Position numbers and translations under genes: made by a program
Notes under the pieces: model-generated
Database searches by the model: none
What the model was told of the DNA's origin: nothing
The model's input: only the letters and a program-made list of their open reading frames with translations
Assembly (NCBI GenBank): GCA_964425605.1
Contig: CAYRNR010000005.1
Span: 62,001 to 126,000 of the forward strand
Direction: 5' to 3'
DNA from: CAYRNR01 sp964425605
GTDB lineage: Bacteria > Myxococcota_A > UBA796 > UBA9615 > CAYRNR01
DNA: 64,000 nucleotides
Shown here: positions 43,643 through 53,600 of the stretch, piece by piece
Position numbering within the stretch: the stretch's first letter is position 1
Layout: every line of letters starts with the position of its first letter

Positions 43643-46240
43643 TCACATGAGGGTGCGCAGGGCCTTGGCCAGCCTGAGGGCCACGTCCCGATCCCGGTCG
43701 GCCAGGCTCCGCGCGGCGGCGCGGGACAGCACCCAGCACTGGGCTTCGGTCCTCGCCCTGACGGTCACGTCCGGCAGCTCACCCATGAGGAGCATCTCCT
43801 CGCCGACGAGGGACACGGCCTGGACGGTCCGGGGCGACGCACCGGCCTTGAGGACCTCCACCTCGCCGTGCAGCAGCAGCAGCAGGCCGTCGGCCTCGTC
43901 GTCCTGACCGAGGACCACGTCGCCGCTGGCCACCTCGCGGAACTCCAGGAACTGCTCGACGAGGAACCGCTCGCGCTTGTCGAAGATGCCGAAGACCTCG
44001 AAGGAGTCCAGCGGGCTGCCGGACGGCGCGTCCTCGGCGCCGAAGCTCCCCGGGGCGATCACCCCGGAGACGAAAGCGTCGCCATCCTGGGACGAGGTCC
44101 CGGAGTTCGCGTCCCCGCTGGACGGGTCCTCCCAGCCGGCGATGGGTTTGTCCACGATGGCTTGCCCCTCGTCGAGGCTGCCGGACCAGGAGAGATCGTC
44201 CTCGGAGGGCGCGCCGAACTCCGGACGCATCCCCCACTCCTCCTCGCCAGCAGCGTCCCCGCCGGGCTCGGCCCACTCGTCGTCCTCCTCCCACATCGGC
44301 GGTCCGTCCACGCCCTGGCTCAGGGAGTCGTCACCCGCGGCGCTGGGCTGCCACTCCATGTCCTCCGAGTCCTGGCCCGCGGCCGACCGCCCACCGCTGC
44401 TCCCCGAGGCGGCGGCGTTCTCTCCGGTGTCCTGCGGCAGGTTCTCGTCGGTGAAGCCGTCGATGAAGGCCTCGAAGCTGACCAGCGTGTCCTTGGGGAC
44501 GAGTTGCGAGCCGTCGGCCTCGAACGCGGAGTGGCCATCGTCGATCTCGTCGGAGGCCGCCGGGGTGGCGTCCCCGCGCTGCGAATAGAGCGCCGCGGTG
44601 ACGCCGGCGGGCAGCTCTCGCTCACCCTGATCTTCGAGGCCCGGCGGCGCGGCGTCGTACGCGGGCTCCGCCGGATCGCCATAGGAGCTGTCCGACGACG
44701 GGGTGGCCGAGGGGTACGAGGGCCTGGAGGGCCTGGAGGGGCGCTCGGGCTCGGCGGGCTTCACGTAGGGGAAGGCGGCCGGGATCACCTGGTCGTTCTT
44801 CTTGGCCAGCGCCTTGGTCTTCGCATAGGAGGCGTCCACCCCCTCGCGCATGGCGTCGATGCTGGCCATGGTGAACCAGCATGCCGCGGCCTCGCCGTGG
44901 CGGTTGTCCACCCCCAGCATCTCCGCGAGGGCCTGCAGATCGTCCAGGTCGTCCCGCGTGGGCGCCTGACTGCCGAGTAGCTCGATCAGCGTGTCGATGG
45001 CCAGCTCCTCGCGCTTGGCGCCGCGCAGGAGGTGCGCCAGCCGGGCGCGGGCGAGCCGCCGCTGGGGGTGCGCGGCGTCCACGGCCTGGTACGCGGTGAT
45101 GGCGTTCTGCGCCTCGCCGACCCGCTCGTAGAGCTGGGCCGCGGCGAAGTGGTTCTCCTCCTGGCGATAGCAGTGGATGGCCCGCACGGGCTCGCCGCGC
45201 TCCTCGAACAGCTGCGCCGCGCGGTGATACTGCCCCGCCCGCTCGTAGGCCAGCGCGGCCTCGCGCAGCTCACCGGCCTCCTCCCAGGCCTTCCCGGCCT
45301 TGTCGTCCTTGCCCGCCTGCTCGTACAGCTCGGCCACGCGCCGCCACTGTCCCAGGAGCTGGGCCATCCGCGCCGCCGGCACGTGGTCCCCCGCCCGCTC
45401 GAACAGGTCGGCGAGCACTGTGGCGGACAGCTTGCCCTCGCTAGCGCCCTTGAGCAGCGGGCCGGCCAGGATCTCCCGGTACTTGCGGTACAAGCGCAGG
45501 GCCTCGTCGTCCTTGCCGTGACGGATGGCCGTGCGCAATCCGGCCATCACCTCTCCCACGGCCTCGAGGAAGCGGATCGTGGCGTCGTGGCGCCCCTCCT
45601 TCTCGAGGACGCGGGCGATCTGGATGTCGGCCTGGAGGTTGTCGCGGTCCAGCGTCTCGATCATCCGTTCGTACGCGTCCGCCGCGCGGGCGTTCAGCCG
45701 CGCCTTCTCGAACAGCTTGCCCGCCTGGTGGTACATGCCGAGGCGGAAGTACAGCTCTGCGGACTGCTCCGGCCGGCCGGCCTGCTCGAACAACCTCGCC
45801 GCGCGCGGCAGATCACCCGCGACGGCGTAGTTGACACCAGCGTCGCCGAGCATGCCCCCCTGCTCCAGGGTCCGGCCCGCCTCCAGGGCGTAGCCGTTGA
45901 GCCGGTACAGCTCGCCGGCGCGGCGGTGCGCGCCGCCCCGGGTGAACAGCTCGGCGGCCCAGAGGCCGTCGCCGGCGCCCTGGTAACACTCCGCGGCCTT
46001 CACCCAGAGCTTGCCCTGCTCGTACATCCAGCCAGCCTTGAGCAGATCCTGGCGCTTCTTGGCGTCGATGGCGCGGTCGATCAGGCCCTTGACCTCGTCG
46101 TCGCTGAGGCGCGCGCCCTCCTCCTCCGTGTCCACGACCTTGCCACCGCGGGACGGGCGCAACAGCACGTACGCCACGAAGAGGAGAATCAGGGCCAGGG
46201 GCGGGAAGACCGGTGTTTCGAGGAGGAGGAGAAGGCTCAC
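43643..46240 (-). CDS. Membrane-anchored TPR-like repeat protein with C-terminal cyclic-nucleotide-binding domain
   Basis: 865 residues from a GTG at 46240 that overlaps the upstream stop (GTGA). N-terminal membrane helix (about residues 11-28) then a cytoplasmic helical-repeat array (about 50-420) of units such as AAECYQGAGDGLWAAELFTR, AARLFEQAGRPEQSAELYFR and AAQLFEERGEPVRAIHCYRQ, spaced about 20-35 residues (TPR/SEL1-like). A long low-complexity region (about 490-740; Asp/Ser/Gly/Glu-rich) follows, then a cAMP-binding-fold domain (about 750-865: FDKRERFLVEQFLEFREVAS, GLLLLLHGEVEVL, VSLVGEEMLLMGELPDVTVR). The usual phosphate-binding FGE is modified to VGEEML. A scaffold or second-messenger role is inferred. 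Confidence 0.85.
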   Translation of the reverse strand: MSLLLLLETPVFPPLALILLFVAYVLLRPSRGGKVVDTEEEGARLSDDEVKGLIDRAIDAKKRQDLLKAGWMYEQGKLWVKAAECYQGAGDGLWAAELFTRGGAHRRAGELYRLNGYALEAGRTLEQGGMLGDAGVNYAVAGDLPRAARLFEQAGRPEQSAELYFRLGMYHQAGKLFEKARLNARAADAYERMIETLDRDNLQADIQIARVLEKEGRHDATIRFLEAVGEVMAGLRTAIRHGKDDEALRLYRKYREILAGPLLKGASEGKLSATVLADLFERAGDHVPAARMAQLLGQWRRVAELYEQAGKDDKAGKAWEEAGELREAALAYERAGQYHRAAQLFEERGEPVRAIHCYRQEENHFAAAQLYERVGEAQNAITAYQAVDAAHPQRRLARARLAHLLRGAKREELAIDTLIELLGSQAPTRDDLDDLQALAEMLGVDNRHGEAAACWFTMASIDAMREGVDASYAKTKALAKKNDQVIPAAFPYVKPAEPERPSRPSRPSYPSATPSSDSSYGDPAEPAYDAAPPGLEDQGERELPAGVTAALYSQRGDATPAASDEIDDGHSAFEADGSQLVPKDTLVSFEAFIDGFTDENLPQDTGENAAASGSSGGRSAAGQDSEDMEWQPSAAGDDSLSQGVDGPPMWEEDDEWAEPGGDAAGEEEWGMRPEFGAPSEDDLSWSGSLDEGQAIVDKPIAGWEDPSSGDANSGTSSQDGDAFVSGVIAPGSFGAEDAPSGSPLDSFEVFGIFDKRERFLVEQFLEFREVASGDVVLGQDDEADGLLLLLHGEVEVLKAGASPRTVQAVSLVGEEMLLMGELPDVTVRARTEAQCWVLSRAAARSLADRDRDVALRLAKALRTLM

Positions 46241-46755
46241 TGGGCGCTCGCCGCCTCACCCCCCTCTTCCGAGCGGCGGTGCCACTCGGTGTTGGAGCTG
46301 TGGGTACACCCCTCCTCGACGTCCGGATCCTCGGAGTAGAACACCGTGATGGTCTCCGTCCCCTCCTCGGACGTGTTGAGGCTCTGGTCGAAGAAGGACA
46401 CGTTGCCGGTCAGCGTCCACTCCACGTCCACCGGCTCGCCGTCGCCGCCGATGCGGTGGTCCGTGAACGGCGAGGGGGTCGAGTAGGAGAGGTAGGTGGC
46501 GTGCAGGGTCCCCTCGGCCAGGAGGGCGTCGTCGCTGTACACCAGCACGTGCTCCCCCTCGACGACCAGCCCGTACACGTACTCGACCGGTTCGGACGAC
46601 GAGCCGGGATCACATTCACTGTCGGCAGCGGGGACCACGGTGACGTCGAACACCCACGAGTACTCGGGCGGCGGGGGGATATCGGCGCCGCACGCCTGGA
46701 CGAAGCCGGCGAGGATGAGCAGCACACCGCCGAGGGAAATGCGGAACGCGGACAT
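46237..46755 (-). CDS. Small lipoprotein, function unknown
   Basis: 172 residues with a signal ending FVQAC (Cys22). GGAGG lies 5 bases before the ATG at 46755. The mature protein is beta-rich (YSWVFDVTVVPAAD, YVYGLVVEGEHVLVYSDDAL, VEWTLTGNVSFFD) with two further cysteines, near residue 48 and in EEGCTHSS. No family recognised. Its stop overlaps the GTG of the TPR/CAP-domain gene by four bases, suggesting the lipoprotein and the membrane-anchored repeat protein act together. Confidence 0.8.
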   Translation of the reverse strand: MSAFRISLGGVLLILAGFVQACGADIPPPPEYSWVFDVTVVPAADSECDPGSSSEPVEYVYGLVVEGEHVLVYSDDALLAEGTLHATYLSYSTPSPFTDHRIGGDGEPVDVEWTLTGNVSFFDQSLNTSEEGTETITVFYSEDPDVEEGCTHSSNTEWHRRSEEGGEAASAQ

Positions 46756-46841
46756 CGAAACCTCCTAGGGCCGACCCATTGTACTTGAGCGCGCACGTGA
46801 TATCCCCCCCCGGTGGTAGACTGGGCCCGCTAGCGAAACCG

Positions 46842-48134
46842 ATGGCCATCATCCGCCCGTTCCGTGCGCTCCGATACGGCCCGGACACCCATCCGGTCCT
46901 GGAGCAGCTGATCTCCCCTCCCGGCGCCGGCCGCGTCTACCCGCGGTCCGGTCTGGCCGGCCTGCACCCGTACAGCGTGCTGCGCCTGGTGCGCGGACGG
47001 TTCGACCCGGAGAACACCCCGGATCGAGCGCCCTACGCCGGCACCCAGCAGCTGCTGCGGAGCTGGAAGCAGCAGGGGATACTCATCCGCGATCCCCTGC
47101 CCGCGCTGTACCTGTTCGCCCAGGAGTTCACCTTCGCCGGCGCGCCCCAGTCCCGCCGCGGCCTGGTGGCGCTCGTCCACCTCGAGCCCCTGGGCAAGCG
47201 CAACGTCTTCCCCCACGAGCGCACCGTCCGCGGTCCCAAGCCCGACATCCTCGACCAGCTCCGCGCCCTCGAGGCCAACCTCAGCCTCACCCTGGGCCTG
47301 GTGGACGATCCGGACGCCGCACTGCGCGCCGTGCTCGACGCGCCGCCGGGACCCCGGCTGCTGGCCGACGTGGTGGATGGCCAGGGTGTCCGCTGCCGCG
47401 TCGCGAGCGTCACCGATCCAGGCTTCGTCGAGGCCGTCACCCGCCAGCTGGCCGGGGCCGCCATCGTCATCGCGGACGGGCACCACCGCTACGAGTCGGC
47501 CCTGACCTACCAGCGGGAAGTGCGCCGCCTCACCTCGCCGCGCGGCGCGCACCCGGCGGACTACGTGATGATGCTGCTGGTGCCCACCGAGGAGGCGAAT
47601 CGGTCGGTGCTCCCGGCCCACCGCGTGCTCCGGGCGCTGCCCGAGGGCTGGCGGACGCGCCTCGACGAGCAGCTGTCCCGCTACTTCAAGGTGACGCCGT
47701 TCGAGGACGTGGACGCGCTCCGGGCGTTCCTGGGCCGCGGCAAGCTGCCGCGCTACGGTGTCGTCCTGGACGACGTCCAGCTCGGCCTGACGCTGCGCCG
47801 CAGCCAGCGCGTGGATCGGGTGCTCGAAGGGGAGCCGGGTGCGTGGCGCCCCCTGGAGATCTCCGCGGTCCGCGCCGTGCTGCTGCGCCAGGTCCTCGGC
47901 GTCATGCCCGACCAGTACGCCACCAAGGACACCGCGCTGTTCCCGACCCGCACCCGCGAGGTGGTGGAGGCGGTGCGCGGCGGCGGCTACCAGCTGGGCG
48001 TCCTCGTCCGGCCCACGCCCGCCACCGTGGTCACCTCCATCGCGCGCAGCGGGCAGGTCATGCCCCCCAAGTCGACCCACTTCTTCCCCAAGCCGGCCAA
48101 GGGGCTGGTGATGCGATCACTGAAAGGGTTCTGA
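46842..48134 (+). CDS. DUF1015 family protein
   Basis: 430 residues. The N-terminus MAIIRPFRALRYGPD and the motifs PYSVLRLVRG, IADGHHRYESALTYQ (about residue 211), YVMMLLVPTEEANRSVLPAHRV and the C-terminal PPKSTHFFPKPAKGLVM are those of the DUF1015 family, a widespread uncharacterised group of about 410-450 residues. The ATG at 46842 is chosen because the family begins at this segment; upstream in-frame codons have no homologous look. The biochemical role is not established to my knowledge. Only 3 bases separate it from the HAD phosphatase, so they are probably cotranscribed. Confidence 0.88.
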   Translation: MAIIRPFRALRYGPDTHPVLEQLISPPGAGRVYPRSGLAGLHPYSVLRLVRGRFDPENTPDRAPYAGTQQLLRSWKQQGILIRDPLPALYLFAQEFTFAGAPQSRRGLVALVHLEPLGKRNVFPHERTVRGPKPDILDQLRALEANLSLTLGLVDDPDAALRAVLDAPPGPRLLADVVDGQGVRCRVASVTDPGFVEAVTRQLAGAAIVIADGHHRYESALTYQREVRRLTSPRGAHPADYVMMLLVPTEEANRSVLPAHRVLRALPEGWRTRLDEQLSRYFKVTPFEDVDALRAFLGRGKLPRYGVVLDDVQLGLTLRRSQRVDRVLEGEPGAWRPLEISAVRAVLLRQVLGVMPDQYATKDTALFPTRTREVVEAVRGGGYQLGVLVRPTPATVVTSIARSGQVMPPKSTHFFPKPAKGLVMRSLKGF

Positions 48135-48137
48135 ACC

Positions 48138-48995
48138 ATGGAGCCATGGTCCATCGAGCGAATGGACGACGCCGTGTGCCGGGCGCTGCGCCTGGTCCTC
48201 ACCGACATCGACGGGACCATGACCGACGCCCAGGGACGTATCCCGGCCGCCGCGTTCGCAGCCCTCGAGAGCGCCCGCGCTGCGGGGATGCGCACCGTGG
48301 TGGTGACGGGCCGCCCGGCGGGTTGGTGTGATCTCATCGCCCGGACCTGGCCCGTGGACGGCGTGGTGGGCGAAAACGGCGGGCTGGCGATGTGGCTCGA
48401 CGGCGACCGAATGCGGCGGGAGTTCCTCGAGGGCGAGGACACGAGGCGGCGCAACCGCGAGCGCCTCGACGCAGTGGCCAGGGACGTGGTCGCCGGGGTC
48501 CCCGGCTGCGCCATCGCCGCCGACCAGCCCTACCGCGAGCTGGATCTGGCCGTGGACTTCGCCGAGGACGTGGGGCCGCTGGACGAGGCCGCCATCGACG
48601 CCATCGTCGCGGTGTTCACCCGTCACGGCGCCCACGCCAAGGTCAGTAACATCCACGTCAACGGCTGGTTCGGCGACTACGACAAGCTCGGCATGTGCCG
48701 GCGCATGGCGCGCCGCTGGTGGGACATGGACCTCGACGCCGAGGCCGCCGCGGCCACGTTCCTCGGAGACTCGCCCAACGACGAGCCCATGTTCGCCCAC
48801 TTCCCCCACGCCATCGGCGTGTCCAACGTGCGCGCGCTCCTCCATCGGATGGAGCACGCCCCCCGGTACATCACCCGCGGCGACGGAGCCGACGGCTTCG
48901 CCGAGGCCGTGGCCCACATCACCGCCCACCGCGAATCCCCGGCCGGGCGCGGCGGCTCCTTCGGCATCCGCGTCCAGAACGAGCGGAAGTGGTGA
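48138..48995 (+). CDS. HAD-superfamily phosphatase, Cof/IIB type
   Basis: 285 residues. HAD motif I is LVLTDIDGTMTD with nucleophile Asp23 and acid/base Asp25; motif II is VVVTGRPAGWC (Thr/Ser), the Lys of motif III lies in YDKLGMC, and motif IV is FLGDSPNDEPMF. The cap between motifs II and III is of the C2B alpha/beta type, as in sugar phosphatases (sucrose-phosphate, mannosyl-3-phosphoglycerate or phosphoglycolate phosphatases). The substrate is therefore probably a phosphosugar, not specified further. In an apparent operon behind the DUF1015 gene, with a palindrome right after the stop. Confidence 0.9.
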   Translation: MEPWSIERMDDAVCRALRLVLTDIDGTMTDAQGRIPAAAFAALESARAAGMRTVVVTGRPAGWCDLIARTWPVDGVVGENGGLAMWLDGDRMRREFLEGEDTRRRNRERLDAVARDVVAGVPGCAIAADQPYRELDLAVDFAEDVGPLDEAAIDAIVAVFTRHGAHAKVSNIHVNGWFGDYDKLGMCRRMARRWWDMDLDAEAAAATFLGDSPNDEPMFAHFPHAIGVSNVRALLHRMEHAPRYITRGDGADGFAEAVAHITAHRESPAGRGGSFGIRVQNERKW

Positions 48996-49009
48996 ACCCC
49001 GCGGGGTTC
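48994..49009. terminator. 16-bp perfect palindrome after the HAD gene
   Basis: GAACCCCGCGGGGTTC begins within the TGA stop of the phosphatase gene and lies about 38 bases before the lysyl-tRNA synthetase ATG. It folds as a 6-bp GC-rich hairpin with a CGCG loop. There is no T-run, so it may be a weak terminator or attenuator, or an operator. Confidence 0.45.
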
Positions 49010-49046
49010 TGCTAGTACGCATCGCTTAGCCATCGAGGAGATCATC

Positions 49047-50621
49047 ATGGGCAAGGCCCGACCCTGGCCGTTCGTGGAGGCGCAGAAGGTCGTCGACACC
49101 CTGTTGCGGGGCGACGCGCCCCCCGAGGAGATCGTCCTGGAGACCGGCTTCGGCCCGTCCGGGCTGCCCCACGTGGGCACCTTCGGCGAGGTGGCGCGGA
49201 CCACCTTCGTGCGCCGCGCCCTGTCCACGCTGACCGACGTCCCCACGCGGCTGATCACCTTCAGCGACGACATGGACGGGCTGCGCAAGGTGCCGCTCAA
49301 CGTGCCGAACCACGAGATGCTCGCCGAGCACCTCGGCCGCCCCCTGTCCTCGATCCCCGATCCCTTCGGCGAGACCGGCTCGTACAGCGCGTACATGAAC
49401 CGCGAGCTCGAGCAGTTCCTCGGCGCCTTCGGCTTCGAGCACGAGTTCCGCTCGTCCACCGAGACCTACCGCAGCGGCCGCTTCGACGAGGGCCTGCTGC
49501 GCGTGCTCCACCACGCCGACGACATCGCGAAGATCCTCGTGCCCACCCTCGGTGAGGAGCGACGCAAGGGCTGGACCCCGTTCTTCCCCATCTGCAGCGC
49601 CTGCGGCCGCGTCTACACCACCGTGGTCGAGGCCATGCACCCCGACCGCGGCACCGTCGAGTACGCCTGCACGGGCTCGTTCGAGGGCATCACGGGCTGC
49701 GGCCACCGCGAGGAGACCCCGGTCACCGGCGGCCGGGTCAAGGTGGGCTGGAAGGTGGACTGGGCCCTGCGCTGGTACTGCCTCGGCGTCCACTACGAGA
49801 TGTACGGCAAGGACCTCATCGAGAGCGCCAACCTCTCCAAGCGCATCGTCAAGGTCCTGGGGGGCCGCCCGCCCATCGGCCTGTTCTACGAGATGTTCCT
49901 CGACGAGGACGGCCAGAAGATCAGCAAGAAGGTCGGCAAGGGCGTCACCGTGGACACCTGGATCCGCTACGCCCCGGTGGAGAGCCTGCTGCTGTTCATG
50001 TACCAGAACCCGCGCAAGGCCAAGCGGCTCCACTACGAGGTCATCCCCCAGGTGGCCGACGAGCTCCTCGAGCACACCCGCAAGCTATCGGGCCAGTCGG
50101 ACGAGGAGCGCGTCTGGAACCCCATCTGGTACTTCCGCGACCCCGGCGACGAGCTGCCCGACTACACCACCAGGCTCGACTACTCCATGATCCGCAACCT
50201 CGTGGCCTGCCTCGGCACCGACGACCCCGGCGTGGTCGTCAAGACCCTGCGCCGCTACGACGCCGACCTGGACCGCGACGCCGGCTCCATCGACACCCTC
50301 GTCCGCGGCGCGCTGGCCTTCGATCGCGACCTCGTCGCCCCCCACCGCAGCCACCGCATCCCCGAGGCGGCGGAGGCCGCTCTGCTCGAGGAGCTCGCCG
50401 ACCGCGTCGAGGCCGCCCCCGACGCCGACGCCGACGCCCTGCAGTCCGTCATCTTCGATCTGGCGCGCGAGAACGACCTCAAGCCAGGCCAGTTCTTCAA
50501 GCTGGTGTACGAGTGCCTGCTGGGGCAGCCGCGGGGGCCGCGGTTCGGGCCGTTCGCCGCCGTGCTGGGGAACGAGGAGATGGCGGCGAAGCTGAGGGTG
50601 GCGGCGGCGCGGACCGCCTGA
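49047..50621 (+). CDS. lysS: Lysyl-tRNA synthetase, class I
   Basis: 524 residues with class I signatures: the HIGH-type motif GFGPSGLPHVGTFGEVA (His42) and the KMSKS-type motif DGQKISKKVGKG (about residues 287-298). A zinc-like cysteine cluster CSACGRVY...CTGSFEGITGCG lies near 185-215. The Rossmann domain contains FSDDMDGLRKVP and EMYGKDLIES; the C-terminal alpha-helical anticodon-binding domain ends near residue 520. Class I LysRS charges tRNA-Lys and is typical of archaea and scattered bacteria (alphaproteobacteria, spirochaetes), while most bacteria use class II. All motifs are intact. Whether the genome also has a class II enzyme cannot be seen here. It ends 2 bases from the convergent repeat protein gene. 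Confidence 0.96.
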   Translation: MGKARPWPFVEAQKVVDTLLRGDAPPEEIVLETGFGPSGLPHVGTFGEVARTTFVRRALSTLTDVPTRLITFSDDMDGLRKVPLNVPNHEMLAEHLGRPLSSIPDPFGETGSYSAYMNRELEQFLGAFGFEHEFRSSTETYRSGRFDEGLLRVLHHADDIAKILVPTLGEERRKGWTPFFPICSACGRVYTTVVEAMHPDRGTVEYACTGSFEGITGCGHREETPVTGGRVKVGWKVDWALRWYCLGVHYEMYGKDLIESANLSKRIVKVLGGRPPIGLFYEMFLDEDGQKISKKVGKGVTVDTWIRYAPVESLLLFMYQNPRKAKRLHYEVIPQVADELLEHTRKLSGQSDEERVWNPIWYFRDPGDELPDYTTRLDYSMIRNLVACLGTDDPGVVVKTLRRYDADLDRDAGSIDTLVRGALAFDRDLVAPHRSHRIPEAAEAALLEELADRVEAAPDADADALQSVIFDLARENDLKPGQFFKLVYECLLGQPRGPRFGPFAAVLGNEEMAAKLRVAAARTA

Positions 50622-50623
50622 GA

Positions 50624-53600
50624 TCAGGAGCCGCCGAGGACGAGGTACGCGGCGCCGGCTTCCGCGCCCGCCTCGTCGTTGGCCGGGGCGCCCACCAGGA
50701 TGTCGTCGTAGCCATCGCCGTTCACGTCGCCCGCAGCTGAGACGGCGCGCCCTGCGGAGTCCTGGGAGTCCTCGCCGATGAGGCGAGCGTCGGCGTTCGC
50801 GAGGTCCATCATGGGCTGGGTCAGCGGACCGTAGAGCACGTAGGCGACACCCAGGTAGTACGCCCCACCCTCGGCCACTGGAGCGCCGATCACCAGGTCG
50901 TCGATGCCGTCTCCGTTGACGTCACCGGCGAAGTCCACGGCGTGGCCGGCGCTGTCGCTGATGTCCTCCCCGTCGAGCTGGAAGTCGTTGCCGAGCAGGT
51001 CGAACGGCCCGCTGGGCTGATCCAGCGTCACCATGGCCGTGCCCCTGAAGTTGCACCCCATGGAGTACCCCTCGTCGCCCAGCAGGATGTCCGACAGCCC
51101 GTCGCCGTCCAGGTCTCCACCCAGCGCGGAAGAGGAGCCGATCTGGCACGTGTCGAGGTGTGACGAGTACAGGTTGGAGTCGGCGTCGTACGCGGGGACC
51201 AACAGGCCAGCGGGACCCCCGGCGAAGCCATAGAACAGGTACGCCTCGTCGTTGCCGCGCGAACCGACGATGAAGTCGCCGTACCCGTCCCCGTCGATAT
51301 CGCCGCCCCCTGCGACGCTGCTGCCCACGTATCCGTTGCTCACGGTCCCCTCGATACGCGCGTCGGCGGCCGACAGGGAGGAGACACCCGCGGGCATCGG
51401 CCCGTACAGCAGGTAGGCAGCGCCCCGGTTGCTCACGGCGGACTCCACGCCGATCAGCACGTCGTCGTGGCCGTCCCCGTTCACGTCGCCAGCGCTGGTG
51501 ATGGGATATTCACCCGCGCCGTCGCCGGCCGACTCGCCCACCAGCGTCGCGTCGGCGCTCGCCAGACCGACGTTGCCCGACAAGGGTCCGTAGACCACGT
51601 GGACCGCACCCTGGTTGGGGAAGGCGTCGTCGTACCCCGGGGCGCCCACGAGGAAGTCGGCCTCGCCGTCCCCGTTCACGTCGCCCGCCGCCGCAACGGC
51701 CTTGCCGGCGTTATCCCCCGCGTTGGCGCCGACGAGCTTGCCCGATGCCGAGCCCAGGCTCGCGGTCCCGCTCAACGGACCGTGGACCACGTAGGCGCAG
51801 CCGCTGAGGGAGCCGCCGCGGGAGTTCTCGTAGGCGCCGACGAGGATGTCGCCGTAGCCATCGCCGTTCACATCTCCGAGGGCATCGAGGCTGTACCCCG
51901 CCGAGTCGCCGGCGAGTTCTCCCGTGAGCTTGGCTGCTGCGTAAGCCAGGGAGATATCGCCGACCGGCGCGCCGACCTCGTCGACGACCCCATCGCAGTC
52001 GTTGTCGATCCCGTCACCCACGTTCTCGATCTCGTCGGGGTTGGCGGCCGGCTCGGCGTCGTCGCAGTCGCCGTCGCACGTGGCGAACCCATCTCCGTCG
52101 GCGTCGTCCCAGTTGAGCGCCGGATCGTTGTCGTCGCAGTCGACGTTCACGTCCCAGCCGTCACCGTCCGCGTCGGGGGGCGGGGAGCCGCCGAGGAACA
52201 GGTAGGCTGCACCCGCGTCCGTGCCGGCCTCGTCGCTCCCCGCGGCGCCGAGCAGGATGTCGTCGTACCCGTCACCGTTCACGTCCCCGGCCCCGGCCAG
52301 GCGCACGCCCAGGCCGTCCAGGGAGTGCTCGTCCGTGAACCAGGCGTCCGCGCTGCCCATGTCCATGTCCCCGGGGACCGGCCCGTACACCAGGTAGGTG
52401 GTGGAGGTGTTGTAGGTGGCGTTGAGCAGGATATCGTCGTGCCCGTCCCCGTTCACGTCCCCGGCGAAGCCCAGGCCGTAGGTGAGGTAGTCGTTGGCGG
52501 CCTGGCCGGTCATCGTGTAGGCGGCCGTGGCCAGGTCCACGCTGCCGAAGGGCGGGTAGAACGCGTAGTTGATGTACGCCGCCCCGGCGTAGGAGCCCGG
52601 ATAGCCGTAGCTGGTGTCCCCGATGAGGATGTCGGCCAGGCCGTCGCCGTCCACGTCCCCCGTCATCGCTGCCGTCTCGCCCGTGGCCCAGTCGTAGCCG
52701 CCGGAGTCGGTGAACGTGACGTGGGCGGAGGTGGTCAGGTCATACGTCCCCGACAGCTCGGCCAGCCCGGTGCCGCCGTAGAACAGGTACGCGGCGCGTT
52801 CGCCCCGCGCGCCGATCAGGACGTCGTCGTACCCGTCGCCGTCCACGTCGCCCATGGACACGGCGCTCCCCGCGGAGTCGTTGTTCCCCCCCTCGAACCG
52901 CGCGTCCGCCTGGGACAGGTCCGTGATCCCCGGCGGGACGGGCCCGTACACGAGGTAGGCCACGCCGTCGCTGGAGTCGGCGTTGTCCACGCCGATCAAC
53001 ACGTCGTCGAAGCCGTCTCCGTTGACGTCACCGGCGCCGGCGATGGCCCGGTTTCCCAGCGAATCGTGCTCGTCCTCGCCCACCAGCACGCCGTCGGCGG
53101 TCGAGAGGTTGTACACGCCCGAGACAGGCCCGTAGACCACGTAGACCGCGCCCTGGTTCGTGTGGCCGTGGTCGTAGTGGATGGCGCTGACCAGGAGGTC
53201 CGCGTGGCCGTCGCCGTCGATGTCGCCGCCCGCGGCCACCCGCCGGCCCGCCTTGTCGTCGGCGTTCTCGCCTACCAGGATCGCGGCCGCCGAGGCCAGG
53301 CTGACGGTGCCCGACACGGGGCCGTGGACGAGGTACGCGCACCCGCTGTCGGCGCCGCCGCGATCGCAGTATGCGGCGCCGACGAGCAGGTCGGCGAACC
53401 CGTCACCGTTCACGTCACCAGCGCCGGCCACGTCGCCGCCCGCGCGGTCGTCGTAGTACTCACCCAGCAGCTTCGCGTCCGCGTCACCGCCGTACACCTC
53501 GCCGATGGGGGCCGACGCGGGGGCCTCGTCCACGTCGCCGTCGCAGTCGTTGTCGATCTGATCGCCGGGGATCTCGGGGGCGCCGGGATAGGTGTCCGCC

